Shown one piece after another: positions 9,027-18,082 of a DNA stretch of 49,916 nt. The DNA lies in NCBI GenBank assembly GCA_022769625.1, contig JALEJP010000046.1, positions 1-49,916 of the forward strand, given 5' to 3'. The position numbers and the translations under genes were made by a program. The stretch's first letter is position 1. Each line of letters starts with the position of its first letter. This DNA comes from Lachnospiraceae bacterium (GTDB taxonomy: Bacteria > Bacillota > Clostridia > Lachnospirales > Lachnospiraceae). Under the pieces are notes generated by a model. That model made no database searches and was not told the DNA's origin. It saw only the letters and a list, made by a program, of their open reading frames with translations.

Positions 9027-9054
9027 TGCAACAAAACAGCGGATATTTGACACT
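9027..9054 (+). promoter_or_regulatory. Candidate ECF-type promoter upstream of the sigma factor gene
   Basis: TGCAACAAAA (from 9027) followed about 16 bases later by GACACTTTATAG resembles the autoregulatory promoters of clostridial ECF sigma factors, which carry an AAC element at -35. TTGACA at 9047 and 9076 lack a convincing -10. Tentative. Confidence 0.35.
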
Positions 9055-9143
9055 TTATAGACAGGAAGTACCGATATTGACAGGCTGCAGACGGTGATGG
9101 AGGACTTCCTGCTGTCAGAAAGAGAACAGAACGGGGTGAGAAT

Positions 9144-9614
9144 ATGGAGCGGAACGCAGAAGATTTTGCCAGAAAATATGAAGAAGTATATCAGGATATG
9201 TTCCGGTTTGCGTTGTATACGCTGAAAAACAGACAGGAAGCAGAGGATGTGGTAAGTGAGACCGTGCTGGATGCCTGGAAAGGAATCCGCACGCTGAAAA
9301 ATGAGGATGCGTTTCGTGCCTGGATTTTCCGCATACTTGCAACAAAGTGCAGGCAGAAACTGAAATCCTATCTGAACCGTATGGCAGAGCTTCCGGAGGA
9401 TCTGGCATGGCGGGAACGCGATACCAGTGAAGATATGGATGTGCGTGCGGCATTCTACCGGCTGCATGATGAGGAAAGACTGGTTCTTTCTCTGAATCTG
9501 TTTGCCGGCTACTCCGGCAGAGAGATTGCGGAAATGCTGGATATGAATGACAATACGGTACGTTCTCTGAAGAGCCGTGCGTTAAAAAAGATGGAACAGA
9601 TGCTGACGGCATGA
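9144..9614 (+). CDS. ECF-type RNA polymerase sigma factor
   Basis: A 156-residue sigma-70 family protein with only regions 2 and 4, the extracytoplasmic function type. Region 2 includes MFRFALYTLKNRQEAEDVVSE and the tryptophan-containing DAWKGI and AFRAWIFRI blocks. Region 4 has a helix-turn-helix in YSGREIAEMLDMNDNTVRS. The stop overlaps an ATGA of the next gene, which encodes a membrane beta-propeller protein likely to be its anti-sigma factor. Sigma and anti-sigma are therefore translationally coupled. The signal sensed is unknown. Confidence 0.9.
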   Translation: MERNAEDFARKYEEVYQDMFRFALYTLKNRQEAEDVVSETVLDAWKGIRTLKNEDAFRAWIFRILATKCRQKLKSYLNRMAELPEDLAWRERDTSEDMDVRAAFYRLHDEERLVLSLNLFAGYSGREIAEMLDMNDNTVRSLKSRALKKMEQMLTA

Positions 9615-9628
9615 GAGGAGTGAATGGC

Positions 9629-11587
9629 ATGGATGAAAAGAAAATACTGGATATGATTCGAAAATCCGGTGACAATATCGATGCGCCGGAAGAGATCAGT
9701 CCCAAACAGATGGAAAAACTGCTGGTGTCAGAGCCGGTGAGCCGAAAAAACAGGATAAAACGCCTGATTCAGTGGGGAGCGGTTGCAGCTGTATTTGCAC
9801 TTGTGATCATCGGAGGCGTGACGGGACTGACCAGACTTTCCGGAGAAGGCAATGACACAGATATCGCTGCGGAAACTGGTGCACAGGAGCTGGCTGCGGA
9901 AACCGTTACACTGGATGTGGATGAGACATCCGGTGACGAACTTTACACCTTTGCCGGTGCTTCCAGTTACCAGGAAATTTATGATGCACTGGAAGAGCTG
10001 ACCTATGGGGACGAGGCAGAGAGAGCCTACGGCACCATGGAAGTTACCGAGGAAGCAGCGATGGATACAGGAGCGGATATGGCAGTTTCCAAAACCACCG
10101 GTTCAGCAGAAGATTATTCCAAAACCAACCTGCAGGAGGCCGGTGTAGATGAGGCCGATATCATAAAAACAGACGGGAAATACCTGTATGTATTGAAAAG
10201 TACCGGAAGTGTATGCCTGATCCGTGCGCAGGGGAAAGATCTGGAAATAGAAGGAGTGATCCAGCTGGAGGAGCTCAATGAGACACCACAGGAGATGTAC
10301 ATTGACGGAGATATCCTGAATCTGATTGCAACCGGAAGCAGGACAACGCTGCAGAATCAGGAGGAGGATGTTTACGAAGCGCAGACGGAGGATTACACAA
10401 AGCTTTATACCTATGATATTTCCGACCGGACCAGTCCGAAGCTTATGGGAACGGTAAAGCAGCAGGGAGACTATGCTTCCTCCAGAAAAAACGGAAATAA
10501 GGTTTATCTGTTCACCTGTTTTTATCCGGAGGTGAAGGATTCCTCTGATATTGACAGCTATGTGCCTGCCATAAACGGGGCAAGGCTGGAATCCACAGAT
10601 GTTTACCTTCCGGAATACCGGAATTCCACTTCCTATCTTGTAATCTCATCGGTGGATAATCAGAATCCGGATAAGGTACTGGACCAGAAGGCAATCGTGT
10701 CGGCTGCGGATAACTTTTATGTGAGTGAAAAAAATATTTATATCTGCAACACCAACTGGAGCAGTGACACTACCATGACACAGATCCTGCGATTCGGATA
10801 TGAGGACGGTTCTATTACATCGGGGGCAGCGGCAGATCTGAAGGGTATGCTCAACGATACGTTTTCCCTGAATGAATATGACGGCCATCTGCGGGTGGTG
10901 CTCACAGATTACAGCGGAGATACGCAGAAAAATGCACTTTATGTGCTGAATGAAAACATGGAGATTGTCGGAAGTATTTCTGACATTGCGGAAGGTGAGG
11001 ATATCCGTTCCGCAAGATTTTTGGGAGAGACGGGATATTTTGTAACCTTCCGCAACATGGATCCGCTGTTTTCGGTGGATCTGAGTGATCCTGCGGATCC
11101 AAAACTTCTGGGCGAACTGAAAATTACGGGATTTTCCTCCTATCTGCACTTTTACGGCGAGAACAGGCTGCTTGGTGTGGGAAATGAGGTGGATCCGGAG
11201 ACAGGAGAGTATCAGGGGATTAAGCTTGCCATGTTCGATGTGTCAGATCCGTCTGATGTGAAACAGCTGCATAAATTTGTGATCCGGGATACCTGGGATT
11301 GTCCGCTGTTTTATGATTACCGGGCAGCAATGATCGATACCGGGAAAAATGTGTTCGGATTTATGTGTGACAGCAGCTATATGATTTTCACATATGATGA
11401 AAAAGAAGGATTTCAAAATGTATTTACCGAAAATCTATCGGACACCTATTATTCTTCCTACTATTATGGAACACAGGGCGTGAGAGGATGCTTTATCGGG
11501 GATACCTTCTACCTGATCGGCGGCGGACAGATCCGGATCTACGATATGGCAAATGACTATGCACCCCTTGGCAGACTGGAACTCTAA
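9629..11587 (+). CDS. Membrane beta-propeller protein, probable anti-sigma factor
   Basis: A 652-residue protein with a cytosolic N-terminus of about 45 residues, one membrane helix (about 51-67, WGAVAAVFALVIIGGVTG), an acidic linker, and a large extracellular beta-propeller (PF09826-like). Propeller motifs include TNLQEAGVDEADIIKTDG and repeated LYTYDISDRTSPKLMG-type blades. This layout directly after an ECF sigma gene fits an anti-sigma factor whose outer domain senses the envelope, though the cytosolic part has no canonical zinc anti-sigma motif. The ATG at 9629 has GAGGAG upstream; the ATG at 9611 overlaps the sigma stop and is less likely. Confidence 0.82.
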   Translation: MDEKKILDMIRKSGDNIDAPEEISPKQMEKLLVSEPVSRKNRIKRLIQWGAVAAVFALVIIGGVTGLTRLSGEGNDTDIAAETGAQELAAETVTLDVDETSGDELYTFAGASSYQEIYDALEELTYGDEAERAYGTMEVTEEAAMDTGADMAVSKTTGSAEDYSKTNLQEAGVDEADIIKTDGKYLYVLKSTGSVCLIRAQGKDLEIEGVIQLEELNETPQEMYIDGDILNLIATGSRTTLQNQEEDVYEAQTEDYTKLYTYDISDRTSPKLMGTVKQQGDYASSRKNGNKVYLFTCFYPEVKDSSDIDSYVPAINGARLESTDVYLPEYRNSTSYLVISSVDNQNPDKVLDQKAIVSAADNFYVSEKNIYICNTNWSSDTTMTQILRFGYEDGSITSGAAADLKGMLNDTFSLNEYDGHLRVVLTDYSGDTQKNALYVLNENMEIVGSISDIAEGEDIRSARFLGETGYFVTFRNMDPLFSVDLSDPADPKLLGELKITGFSSYLHFYGENRLLGVGNEVDPETGEYQGIKLAMFDVSDPSDVKQLHKFVIRDTWDCPLFYDYRAAMIDTGKNVFGFMCDSSYMIFTYDEKEGFQNVFTENLSDTYYSSYYYGTQGVRGCFIGDTFYLIGGGQIRIYDMANDYAPLGRLEL

Positions 11588-11619
11588 ACGCTTTGTACTG
11601 ACCTGGAGATCTGAGACTT

Positions 11620-14220
11620 ATGATGGATAATACGTTGAAATATCTGAAGGATTACGGAGGCCTCTCTTTCGGGGAGAGGCCTTTTTCCCATGTAGACAGT
11701 CTTGTGCTCTGCCAGCTGTCTTATCTGAAATTTCAGGGAATGGTGCCGGATCTCTCCGATGAGATCGAGGGAAACTGCAAGGAAGGTGTGAAGCTGCGGT
11801 CTTTGCGCAGGCACCCCGGTTATGACGGCCTTTATGTGACAGACTGGTATGAGAAGGAGTACCGCAGGCTTTATGCAGCTGTTGCCAGGAGCAGAAGATT
11901 TGCCCAAATGAAGCTGCACTATTATACAAATCTGACGGATGAGGATATGGAGATGCAGTTTTCGGCAGTGACCTTTTTGTTGGAGGATGGGACGGCTTAC
12001 CTTGCTTTTCGCGGCACGGATGAGACGATCGTGGGCTGGCGGGAGGATTTTGACATGGCATTGAAAAGTCCAATCCCTTCTCAGGTGGCCGCAAAGCTTT
12101 ATCTGCAGCATGTCGCGCAGCTTACGAAGGGTCCTCTCATCCTGGGGGGACATTCCAAAGGGGGAAATGAGGCGGTGTTTGCCGCCATGGAGGCAGAGCA
12201 AGGTATCCAGGAAAGGATTCGGGCGGTATACAGCTTTGACGGACCGGGTTTCCGGGATGATGTGTACGAAACGCCGGGCTATCGAAATGTGGAAGATAAA
12301 ATCATAAAAATAGTGCCGGAGGCATCGCTTATCGGGATGCTTTTGCTGAATAAATGCAGTTATCAGGTGGTGGAGAGCAAAGGGCGGGGCGTACTGCAGC
12401 ACGATCCCTTTACCTGGGTGGTGAAGGAAGGAGATTTTGTCTATAAAAAGGAACTTTACCGAACCTCCCTTTTGAAAAACAGGCAGATTAATGAGTGGAT
12501 TTCCTCGCACAGTGAGAAAGAGCAGAGGGAGATCGTGGAAGCACTGTTTGAAGTGATCGATGCAGCTGCCTCCGACACCGTGATGGAGCTGACGGAAAAG
12601 TGGTTTCAGAAAATGATCCACATGTTGAATATTTTTCACGGACTGGATAAAAAAAGAAAGCGCAGCATGCGCCAGCTTTTCCATATCCTGCTTGCACCTC
12701 CGGAAAGATTAGGATATACTGGAAGGAGTAAGAAAACTGCAGACGCCGGGGAGGATGCGCACTGCAGAGCAAAAGAGGCTTCCCTGCAAGGCGGATGCGT
12801 AAAATTGGAAAACAAAGGAGTTCATATTATGGAATTAGTAACAGTAAGAGAGATTTACCGCGACACGGAAAAATATCTGAATAAAAAGATCTCGGTGGGC
12901 GGATGGCTGAGAAGTGTCAGAGACTCAAAAACCTTCGGTTTCCTGGTACTTCACGATGGAACATTTTTTGATACACTGCAGATCGTTTATCATGATAAAA
13001 TGGAGAATTTCGCCCAGATTTCCAAATTAAATGTAGGTGCGGCCGTGATCGTGACAGGAACCCTGATCCCCACGCCGGAAGCAAAGCAGCCATTTGAAAT
13101 ACAGGCGGATGAGGTTACCGTGGAAGGTGCTTCTGCACCGGATTATCCACTGCAGAAAAAGCGTCACAGCTTTGAATATCTGCGTACCATTTCACATCTG
13201 CGTCCCAGAACAAATGCCTTCCAGGCGGTGTTCCGTGTTCGCTCCCTGACCGCCTATGCCATTCACAAATTCTTTCAGGAGAGAGATTTTGTGTATGTGC
13301 ACACACCACTGATCACAGGCAGCGACTGTGAGGGTGCCGGAGAGATGTTCCAGGTAACTACCATGGATCTGAATAACATTCCGAAGACCGCAGATGGAAA
13401 AGTGGATTTCAGCAAGGACTTTTTCGGCAAATCCACCAACCTGACTGTCAGCGGCCAGTTAAATGGGGAAACCTTCGCTCAGGCTTTCCGCAACATTTAT
13501 ACGTTTGGACCTACTTTCCGTGCAGAGAATTCCAACACGACCCGCCATGCGGCAGAGTTCTGGATGATCGAGCCGGAGATCGCCTTTGCGGATCTGAAAG
13601 ATGATATGATCCTGGCAGAGTCCATGCTGAAATATGTGATTCGCTATGTGATGGAGCATGCACCGGAAGAAATGCAGTTTTTCAACAATTTTGTAGATAA
13701 AGGTCTGATTGATCGTCTGAATCATGTAGTGGAATCGGAGTTTGCACACGTTACTTATACAGAGGCGATTGAACTTCTGGAGAAAAACAACAAGAAATTT
13801 GAGTACAAGGTTTCCTGGGGATGTGATCTGCAGACAGAGCATGAGCGCTATCTGACCGAGCAGATCTTCAAACGTCCGGTCTTTGTGACGGATTATCCAA
13901 AGGAGATCAAGGCATTTTATATGAAACTGAATGATGACGGGAAAACCGTGGCAGCCATGGATTGTCTGGTTCCGGGAATCGGAGAGATCATCGGGGGAAG
14001 CCAGAGAGAAGACGATTACGGGAAACTGCTGGCACGTATGAACGAGCTGGGACTGAAGGAAGAGGACTATGGATTTTATCTGGATCTGAGAAAATACGGT
14101 TCCACCAGACACGCAGGTTTTGGTCTGGGCTTTGAGCGGTGCGTGATGTATCTGACCGGCATGGCCAACATCCGTGATGTGGTTCCGTTCCCGAGAACCG
14201 TGGGCAACTGCGAGCTTTAA
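11620..14220 (+). CDS. Mbeg1-like (DUF2974) hydrolase frame running in phase into AsnS, 866 codons
   Basis: Residues 1 to about 365 form an Mbeg1-like alpha/beta-hydrolase. The family start [17 protein letters not shown], the [16 protein letters not shown] segment and the nucleophile elbow [10 protein letters not shown] are present, so lipase or esterase activity is likely. The frame has no stop: it continues through about 40 low-similarity residues and then, in phase, the whole asparaginyl-tRNA synthetase. The connecting stretch includes what looks like the asnS 5' untranslated region and ribosome site. Either a stop codon was lost, giving a real 866-residue fusion, or two proteins are made. 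asnS is also listed separately from its own start. Confidence 0.7.
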   Translation: MMDNTLKYLKDYGGLSFGERPFSHVDSLVLCQLSYLKFQGMVPDLSDEIEGNCKEGVKLRSLRRHPGYDGLYVTDWYEKEYRRLYAAVARSRRFAQMKLHYYTNLTDEDMEMQFSAVTFLLEDGTAYLAFRGTDETIVGWREDFDMALKSPIPSQVAAKLYLQHVAQLTKGPLILGGHSKGGNEAVFAAMEAEQGIQERIRAVYSFDGPGFRDDVYETPGYRNVEDKIIKIVPEASLIGMLLLNKCSYQVVESKGRGVLQHDPFTWVVKEGDFVYKKELYRTSLLKNRQINEWISSHSEKEQREIVEALFEVIDAAASDTVMELTEKWFQKMIHMLNIFHGLDKKRKRSMRQLFHILLAPPERLGYTGRSKKTADAGEDAHCRAKEASLQGGCVKLENKGVHIMELVTVREIYRDTEKYLNKKISVGGWLRSVRDSKTFGFLVLHDGTFFDTLQIVYHDKMENFAQISKLNVGAAVIVTGTLIPTPEAKQPFEIQADEVTVEGASAPDYPLQKKRHSFEYLRTISHLRPRTNAFQAVFRVRSLTAYAIHKFFQERDFVYVHTPLITGSDCEGAGEMFQVTTMDLNNIPKTADGKVDFSKDFFGKSTNLTVSGQLNGETFAQAFRNIYTFGPTFRAENSNTTRHAAEFWMIEPEIAFADLKDDMILAESMLKYVIRYVMEHAPEEMQFFNNFVDKGLIDRLNHVVESEFAHVTYTEAIELLEKNNKKFEYKVSWGCDLQTEHERYLTEQIFKRPVFVTDYPKEIKAFYMKLNDDGKTVAAMDCLVPGIGEIIGGSQREDDYGKLLARMNELGLKEEDYGFYLDLRKYGSTRHAGFGLGFERCVMYLTGMANIRDVVPFPRTVGNCEL
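11658..11686 (+). terminator. Terminator-like hairpin inside the first codons of the Mbeg1-like gene
   Basis: A 9-bp stem, AGGCCTCTC (11658-11666) with GAGAGGCCT (11674-11682), loop of 7, then TTTTT to 11686. It starts 71 bases after the beta-propeller stop and encodes the conserved GLSFGERPF residues of the next protein. It may end most sigma-operon transcripts and so limit expression of the downstream gene. Confidence 0.6.
12692..12720 (+). promoter_or_regulatory. SigmaA-type promoter for asnS inside the preceding coding frame
   Basis: TTGCAC (12692-12697) and TATACT (12715-12720) are exactly 17 bases apart. A start near 12727 would give asnS a leader of about 100 bases. No T-box was recognised in this leader. 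Confidence 0.6.
12829..14220 (+). CDS. asnS: Asparaginyl-tRNA synthetase
   Basis: A 463-residue class IIb synthetase that charges tRNA-Asn with asparagine. An N-terminal OB-fold anticodon-binding domain spans about residues 15-110 ([20 protein letters not shown]). The catalytic domain shows motif 2 around [20 protein letters not shown] and motif 3 in [15 protein letters not shown]. The length matches bacterial AsnS. An AAAGGAG site lies 8 bases before the ATG, and a sigmaA-type promoter lies about 110 bases upstream, so it is probably expressed independently. The reading frame upstream is nevertheless open and continuous with the Mbeg1-like gene. Confidence 0.93.
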   Translation: MELVTVREIYRDTEKYLNKKISVGGWLRSVRDSKTFGFLVLHDGTFFDTLQIVYHDKMENFAQISKLNVGAAVIVTGTLIPTPEAKQPFEIQADEVTVEGASAPDYPLQKKRHSFEYLRTISHLRPRTNAFQAVFRVRSLTAYAIHKFFQERDFVYVHTPLITGSDCEGAGEMFQVTTMDLNNIPKTADGKVDFSKDFFGKSTNLTVSGQLNGETFAQAFRNIYTFGPTFRAENSNTTRHAAEFWMIEPEIAFADLKDDMILAESMLKYVIRYVMEHAPEEMQFFNNFVDKGLIDRLNHVVESEFAHVTYTEAIELLEKNNKKFEYKVSWGCDLQTEHERYLTEQIFKRPVFVTDYPKEIKAFYMKLNDDGKTVAAMDCLVPGIGEIIGGSQREDDYGKLLARMNELGLKEEDYGFYLDLRKYGSTRHAGFGLGFERCVMYLTGMANIRDVVPFPRTVGNCEL

Positions 14221-14253
14221 GCACAGGAGCAGAAAAGATTTTGGAGGATAAGA

Positions 14254-14949
14254 ATGGGGAGTAAGATTTTGGTTGTGGATGACGAGAGGGAGATTGCAGA
14301 TGTCATCGAACTGTACCTGAAAAACGAGAATTTTGAAGTGGAAAAGTGCTATACCGGGAAGGAAGCACTGGAATCCATTGAGAAGGGAGCGCCGGACATG
14401 GCGCTCCTGGATGTGATGCTGCCGGACATTGACGGCCTGACGATTCTGAAAAAAATACGGGAAAAATACAATTTTCCGGTCATCATGCTGACAGCGAAGA
14501 CAGAGTACATGGATAAGATCAACGGGCTGATGCTGGGAGCGGATGATTACATCGCCAAGCCCTTTAATCCGCTTGAGCTGATCGCACGTATCAAGGCGCA
14601 GATACGTCGTTTTACCAAGTACAACACAGGCGGGAGAATGCAGGAGGATATCATTGATTTTGGGGGGATGTTTTTAAACCGCGGCACGCATGAGTGTATT
14701 TACAATGAAAAAGAACTGACACTTACGCCCATTGAATTTGATATTCTGTGGCTGCTCTGTGAAAACAGGGGTCAGGTTATCAGTTCCGAGCGCCTGTTTG
14801 AGCAGGTATGGAAGGAAAAATATTACAAAAACAGCAACAATACGGTTATGGTCCATATTCGCCATCTGCGGGAAAAACTGAGCGGACCGACCGGAAAGAG
14901 TGATTTTATCAAGACCGTATGGGGAGTGGGATACCGCGTTGAAAAATAA
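14254..14949 (+). CDS. OmpR-family response regulator, VanR-like
   Basis: A 231-residue two-component response regulator. The receiver domain has D9/D10, phosphoacceptor D53 in LLDVMLP and the conserved Lys in AKPF; a winged-helix DNA-binding domain follows from about residue 130, ending TVWGVGYRVEK. The receiver and linker resemble VanR of vancomycin-type systems. No vanH, ligase or vanX gene is near; instead the partner kinase and a class B sortase follow, so wall-related target genes are an inference. It overlaps the kinase gene by about 11 bases. Confidence 0.9.
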   Translation: MGSKILVVDDEREIADVIELYLKNENFEVEKCYTGKEALESIEKGAPDMALLDVMLPDIDGLTILKKIREKYNFPVIMLTAKTEYMDKINGLMLGADDYIAKPFNPLELIARIKAQIRRFTKYNTGGRMQEDIIDFGGMFLNRGTHECIYNEKELTLTPIEFDILWLLCENRGQVISSERLFEQVWKEKYYKNSNNTVMVHIRHLREKLSGPTGKSDFIKTVWGVGYRVEK

Positions 14950-16105
14950 ATACCGCAAACTGAAATGGCAGATGCTCCTGCAGACGATGATCATCATGCT
15001 GTTTAGCTTTCTCCTGGGTAAGATGATCGTCAGACTGGTGGTGGATGGGCTGTTTCAGGGGAAGATATCAAATATGGTCATCAGCATCCTGATGCGGATG
15101 AATCTGTCCTATACGCAGGCGGGCTATCTTTATGGCAGGATTTTTGTAAAGCACAGGGATATTTTTCAGTGGATTGGCTTTGTGCTTCTGTTTCTGATTG
15201 CTTATTATATCGCGCTGTCACGCACGACAAATTATCTGGAGTCCATCGGGCTTGGGATCGAAAATATTCTTTCCGATTCCAAAGAGCCCATTGAACTGGC
15301 ACCGGAGCTTGGCCCCATTGCGGAAAAACTGAATATTATGAAAATGACACTGAGGAGGAAGGAGCGGATGGCTCAGGAGAGTGAGCAGAGAAAAAATGAC
15401 CTGGTGGTCTATCTGGCTCACGATCTGAAGACACCGCTGACATCCGTGATTGCCTATCTGGATATGCTGGATGAAAAGCCGGATATGCCGGAAGCGGAGA
15501 GAAAGAAATACATTCATATTTCTCATACAAAAGCCATTCGCCTCAGTGAGCTGATAAATGAATTCTTTGAGATTACCCGTTTTAATCTGCAGAATATCCG
15601 TCTGGAGAAGGAGCAGATCAATCTGTCCCTGATGCTTCAGCAGATTGTGGATGAATTTTACGCCGTGTTCGCGGAAAACGGACTGACCGGAAATATCTAT
15701 GCAGAAGATGATCTGATGGTGGAGGGAGACCCGGATAAACTGGCCAGAGTGTTTGATAATCTGCTGCGCAATGCAGTGGCCTACAGCTACCGGGGAACCA
15801 GCATCGATGTGCGGGCCTACAGCGAAGGGGAGATGGTGGTCGTGGTATTTTCCAACCAGGGAGACCCGATCCCCAAACAGAAGCTTCAGTCTGTGTTTGA
15901 AAAATTTTACCGTGTGGACCATGCGCGTTCCAGCCAGACGGGCGGTGCAGGACTTGGCCTTTCTGTGGCAAAGGAGATCGTGGAGCTGCATAATGGTACG
16001 ATCGAGGCATTCAGCGATATTCAGTCCACCAGATTTGTGGTGCGTCTGTGCAGGCTGTCGGAGGAACCCAAAACGGGGAAACGCAGGACGCGGAAAAAAG
16101 CGTAA
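14939..16105 (+). CDS. VanS-like sensor histidine kinase
   Basis: A 388-residue membrane kinase with two N-terminal transmembrane helices flanking a short outside loop, then a linker, a HisKA domain with H161 in YLAHDLKTPLTS, and an HATPase domain with the N box DNLLRNAVAYS and the G2 box GGAGLGLSVAKEI. It is the likely partner of the upstream VanR-like regulator. I chose the TTG at 14939, which gives an N-terminus of the family type (KNKYRKLKWQ) and overlaps the regulator stop. A GTG at 14900 is also possible. The stimulus is unknown. Confidence 0.87.
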   Translation: MKNKYRKLKWQMLLQTMIIMLFSFLLGKMIVRLVVDGLFQGKISNMVISILMRMNLSYTQAGYLYGRIFVKHRDIFQWIGFVLLFLIAYYIALSRTTNYLESIGLGIENILSDSKEPIELAPELGPIAEKLNIMKMTLRRKERMAQESEQRKNDLVVYLAHDLKTPLTSVIAYLDMLDEKPDMPEAERKKYIHISHTKAIRLSELINEFFEITRFNLQNIRLEKEQINLSLMLQQIVDEFYAVFAENGLTGNIYAEDDLMVEGDPDKLARVFDNLLRNAVAYSYRGTSIDVRAYSEGEMVVVVFSNQGDPIPKQKLQSVFEKFYRVDHARSSQTGGAGLGLSVAKEIVELHNGTIEAFSDIQSTRFVVRLCRLSEEPKTGKRRTRKKA

Positions 16106-16124
16106 TGTTTGGCAAGGAGGTTCT

Positions 16125-16916
16125 ATGGAGAAAAAAAAGAAAAAACGTACAGCCGGAGATGTGATCCGGACGATTATTATGATCGCTGCACTTTGTGTGT
16201 TCTGCTATTCCGGATATCAGCTGTTTACGATCTATCAGGAATATAAGAAAGGCAGCGACGAGTACAGCGCACTGGAGGAAAAATATATTCTGCAGGAGGA
16301 TGGTATGCTGGAGCAGTTGGAGGCGGAGGAACCAACCATGAAAAATCCCATTGATTTTGATGGGCTGAAGGCGCTGAACCCGGACATTATCGGCTGGCTG
16401 ACCGTAGGTGCCATTGATATCAGTTATCCGGTAACCCAAGGGGAAGACAACGATTATTATCTGCATAATACGTTTGAAAAGCAGCCTAATATTGCCGGGT
16501 GTATTTTCATGGATTATGGGTGCAGCAGGGACTTCACAGACCCCAATACCATCATTTACGGGCACAATATGCGCAATCTTTCCATGTTTGGAAAGCTGAA
16601 GCAGTTCCGCGAGGAGGAGACCTTCCAGTCAGATCCCTATTTCTGGATTTATACGCCCGACCGCATTTATAAATACGAGATTTTTTCCTGTCAGGAGGTG
16701 GGAGCTACCAGTGAGACGTATCAGCTGGAGTTCCAGGATAAAAAGAAATTTCAGGAATATATTGATTCCTGCTTTGAGCGGTCTGTTTTGAAGCGTGATA
16801 TTGAGGTGACAAGTGAGGACCGGATCGTGACACTTTCCACCTGCACCGGAAATTCCGAGACACGTTTTCTGGTACAGGGAAAGATGATAGAATCTTATAA
16901 AGCAGTAAAAGAATAA
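16125..16916 (+). CDS. Class B sortase
   Basis: A 263-residue membrane-bound transpeptidase. After a Lys-rich start, one transmembrane helix (about residues 14-32) anchors the protein with its catalytic domain outside. The catalytic triad is complete: H147 in YGHNMRN, C240 in TLSTC and R247 in ETRFLVQG. The long helix-containing form is typical of class B enzymes, which attach specific surface proteins to peptidoglycan. The strong AAGGAGG site four bases before ATG 16125 fixes the start. It follows the VanRS-like pair by 19 bases, so probably one operon. No substrate with an NPQTN-like signal was seen in the window. Confidence 0.9.
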   Translation: MEKKKKKRTAGDVIRTIIMIAALCVFCYSGYQLFTIYQEYKKGSDEYSALEEKYILQEDGMLEQLEAEEPTMKNPIDFDGLKALNPDIIGWLTVGAIDISYPVTQGEDNDYYLHNTFEKQPNIAGCIFMDYGCSRDFTDPNTIIYGHNMRNLSMFGKLKQFREEETFQSDPYFWIYTPDRIYKYEIFSCQEVGATSETYQLEFQDKKKFQEYIDSCFERSVLKRDIEVTSEDRIVTLSTCTGNSETRFLVQGKMIESYKAVKE

Positions 16917-16958
16917 ACATGGCTGCAAGCATGCTGCCGCAGCAGAAGGGAGGACTTT

Positions 16959-17672
16959 ATGGATGCAACAGAGAGACTGAAGGAACTGGTGGATGGAAGC
17001 AACAATATTGTATTTTTTGGAGGCGCCGGTGTATCTACGGAGAGTGGGATACCGGATTTCCGGAGCACAGATGGCCTGTATCATCAGCAGTATGCCTATC
17101 CCCCGGAGACGATTCTGAGTCACTCCTTTTTTATGAGAAAGCCGGATGAATTTTACCGTTTTTATAAAAATAAAATGCTCTGTCTGGATGCTGCTCCCAA
17201 TGCGGCCCACAAAAAGCTGGCTGAGCTTGAGGCAAAGGGGAAACTGAAAGCGGTGATCACACAGAATATTGACGGACTGCATCAGGCAGCCGGAAGCAAA
17301 GAAGTGCTGGAACTGCATGGAAGTGTACATCGCAATTACTGCATGCGCTGCGGAAAATTTTATGATGCCGGATATATGCTTCATGCAGAGGGAATCCCCA
17401 GCTGTGAGTGCGGCGGCATGATCAAACCGGATGTTGTGCTCTATGAGGAAGGACTGGACAATGCCGTTCTGTCAAAATCCATCGAATACATTGCAAATGC
17501 GGATGTACTGATCATCGGCGGCACCTCTCTTGTGGTTTATCCGGCAGCGGGGCTTGTGGATTATTATCGCGGAAATAAGCTTGTGGTTGTAAACATGAGC
17601 GTTACGCCGCAGGATAAAAATGCTGATCTGGTGGTTCAGGGACCCATCGGGCAGATTTTTTCCAGACTGTAG
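16959..17672 (+). CDS. cobB: NAD-dependent protein deacylase (sirtuin, SIR2 family)
   Basis: A 237-residue cytosolic sirtuin that removes acyl groups from lysines using NAD. The NAD-binding block GAGVSTESGIPDFRS, the TQNIDGLH motif, the catalytic H120 in ELHGSVH, and four zinc cysteines (C128, C131, C149, C151) are all visible. GGGAGG precedes the ATG. It lies 42 bases after the sortase gene and may share its transcript, though the functions are unrelated. Confidence 0.92.
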   Translation: MDATERLKELVDGSNNIVFFGGAGVSTESGIPDFRSTDGLYHQQYAYPPETILSHSFFMRKPDEFYRFYKNKMLCLDAAPNAAHKKLAELEAKGKLKAVITQNIDGLHQAAGSKEVLELHGSVHRNYCMRCGKFYDAGYMLHAEGIPSCECGGMIKPDVVLYEEGLDNAVLSKSIEYIANADVLIIGGTSLVVYPAAGLVDYYRGNKLVVVNMSVTPQDKNADLVVQGPIGQIFSRL

Positions 17673-17777
17673 CGGAGTCATAACCGGAAAACCGCAGTGA
17701 TGTTTCCGGAAGGAGGGATTCGTCAGAAGTCGGTTCTGGTGGATATCTGGAGAAAAGTATGATAGCAGGAGGATGAG

Positions 17778-17957
17778 ATGGATTACGAGGTAGGAGATAT
17801 TGTCAAACTGAAAAAGCAGCATCCCTGCGGCAGCCAGGAATGGAAGATTCTCCGTGTGGGTGCGGATTTCAGGCTGGAGTGTATGGGATGCGGACATCAG
17901 ATTATGATTGCCAGAAAACAGGTGGAAAAAAACACCAGAGGACTCAGAAAAGAATAG
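17778..17957 (+). CDS. DUF951 family small protein
   Basis: A 59-residue protein, MDYEVGDIVKLKKQHPCGS onward, matching the DUF951 family found across Firmicutes. Features are a VGDIVKLKK strand, PCGSQEWKILRVGADF, and a CMGCGHQIM element; three conserved Cys (C16, C35, C38) suggest a zinc or metal site. An AGGAGG site precedes the start. The function is unknown; in other genomes relatives often sit near ribosome- or replication-associated genes. A terminator follows immediately. Confidence 0.85.
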   Translation: MDYEVGDIVKLKKQHPCGSQEWKILRVGADFRLECMGCGHQIMIARKQVEKNTRGLRKE

Positions 17958-17968
17958 CTTTGCCAGTA

Positions 17969-17998
17969 AATAGCTGCCGATGAAGGCGGCTATTTTTT
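17969..17998 (+). terminator. Rho-independent terminator after DUF951
   Basis: AATAGCTGCC (17969-17978) pairs with GGCGGCTATT (17985-17994) with one G-T wobble and a 6-base loop, followed by six Ts. It closes the VanR-to-DUF951 gene group. Confidence 0.85.
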
Positions 17999-18039
17999 CA
18001 ATGTTTATAAAAACTTTATATATATGATACAATTCTGTA

Positions 18040-18048
18040 TGCTATACT
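18040..18048 (+). promoter_or_regulatory. Extended -10 promoter of the second two-component system
   Basis: TGC-TATACT at 18040-18048 is an extended -10 element. The -35 region is A/T-rich without a good match. It lies 35 bases before the histidine kinase start, right after a terminator. Confidence 0.55.
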
Positions 18049-18082
18049 AAAGGCAAAAGGCTGTATATGAAGGAGTAATTTT

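Noticed and set aside
14254-16105. Vancomycin resistance cluster suggested by VanRS-like proteins
   Set aside because: No dehydrogenase, ligase or D,D-dipeptidase gene is in the neighbourhood; only the regulators resemble the system.
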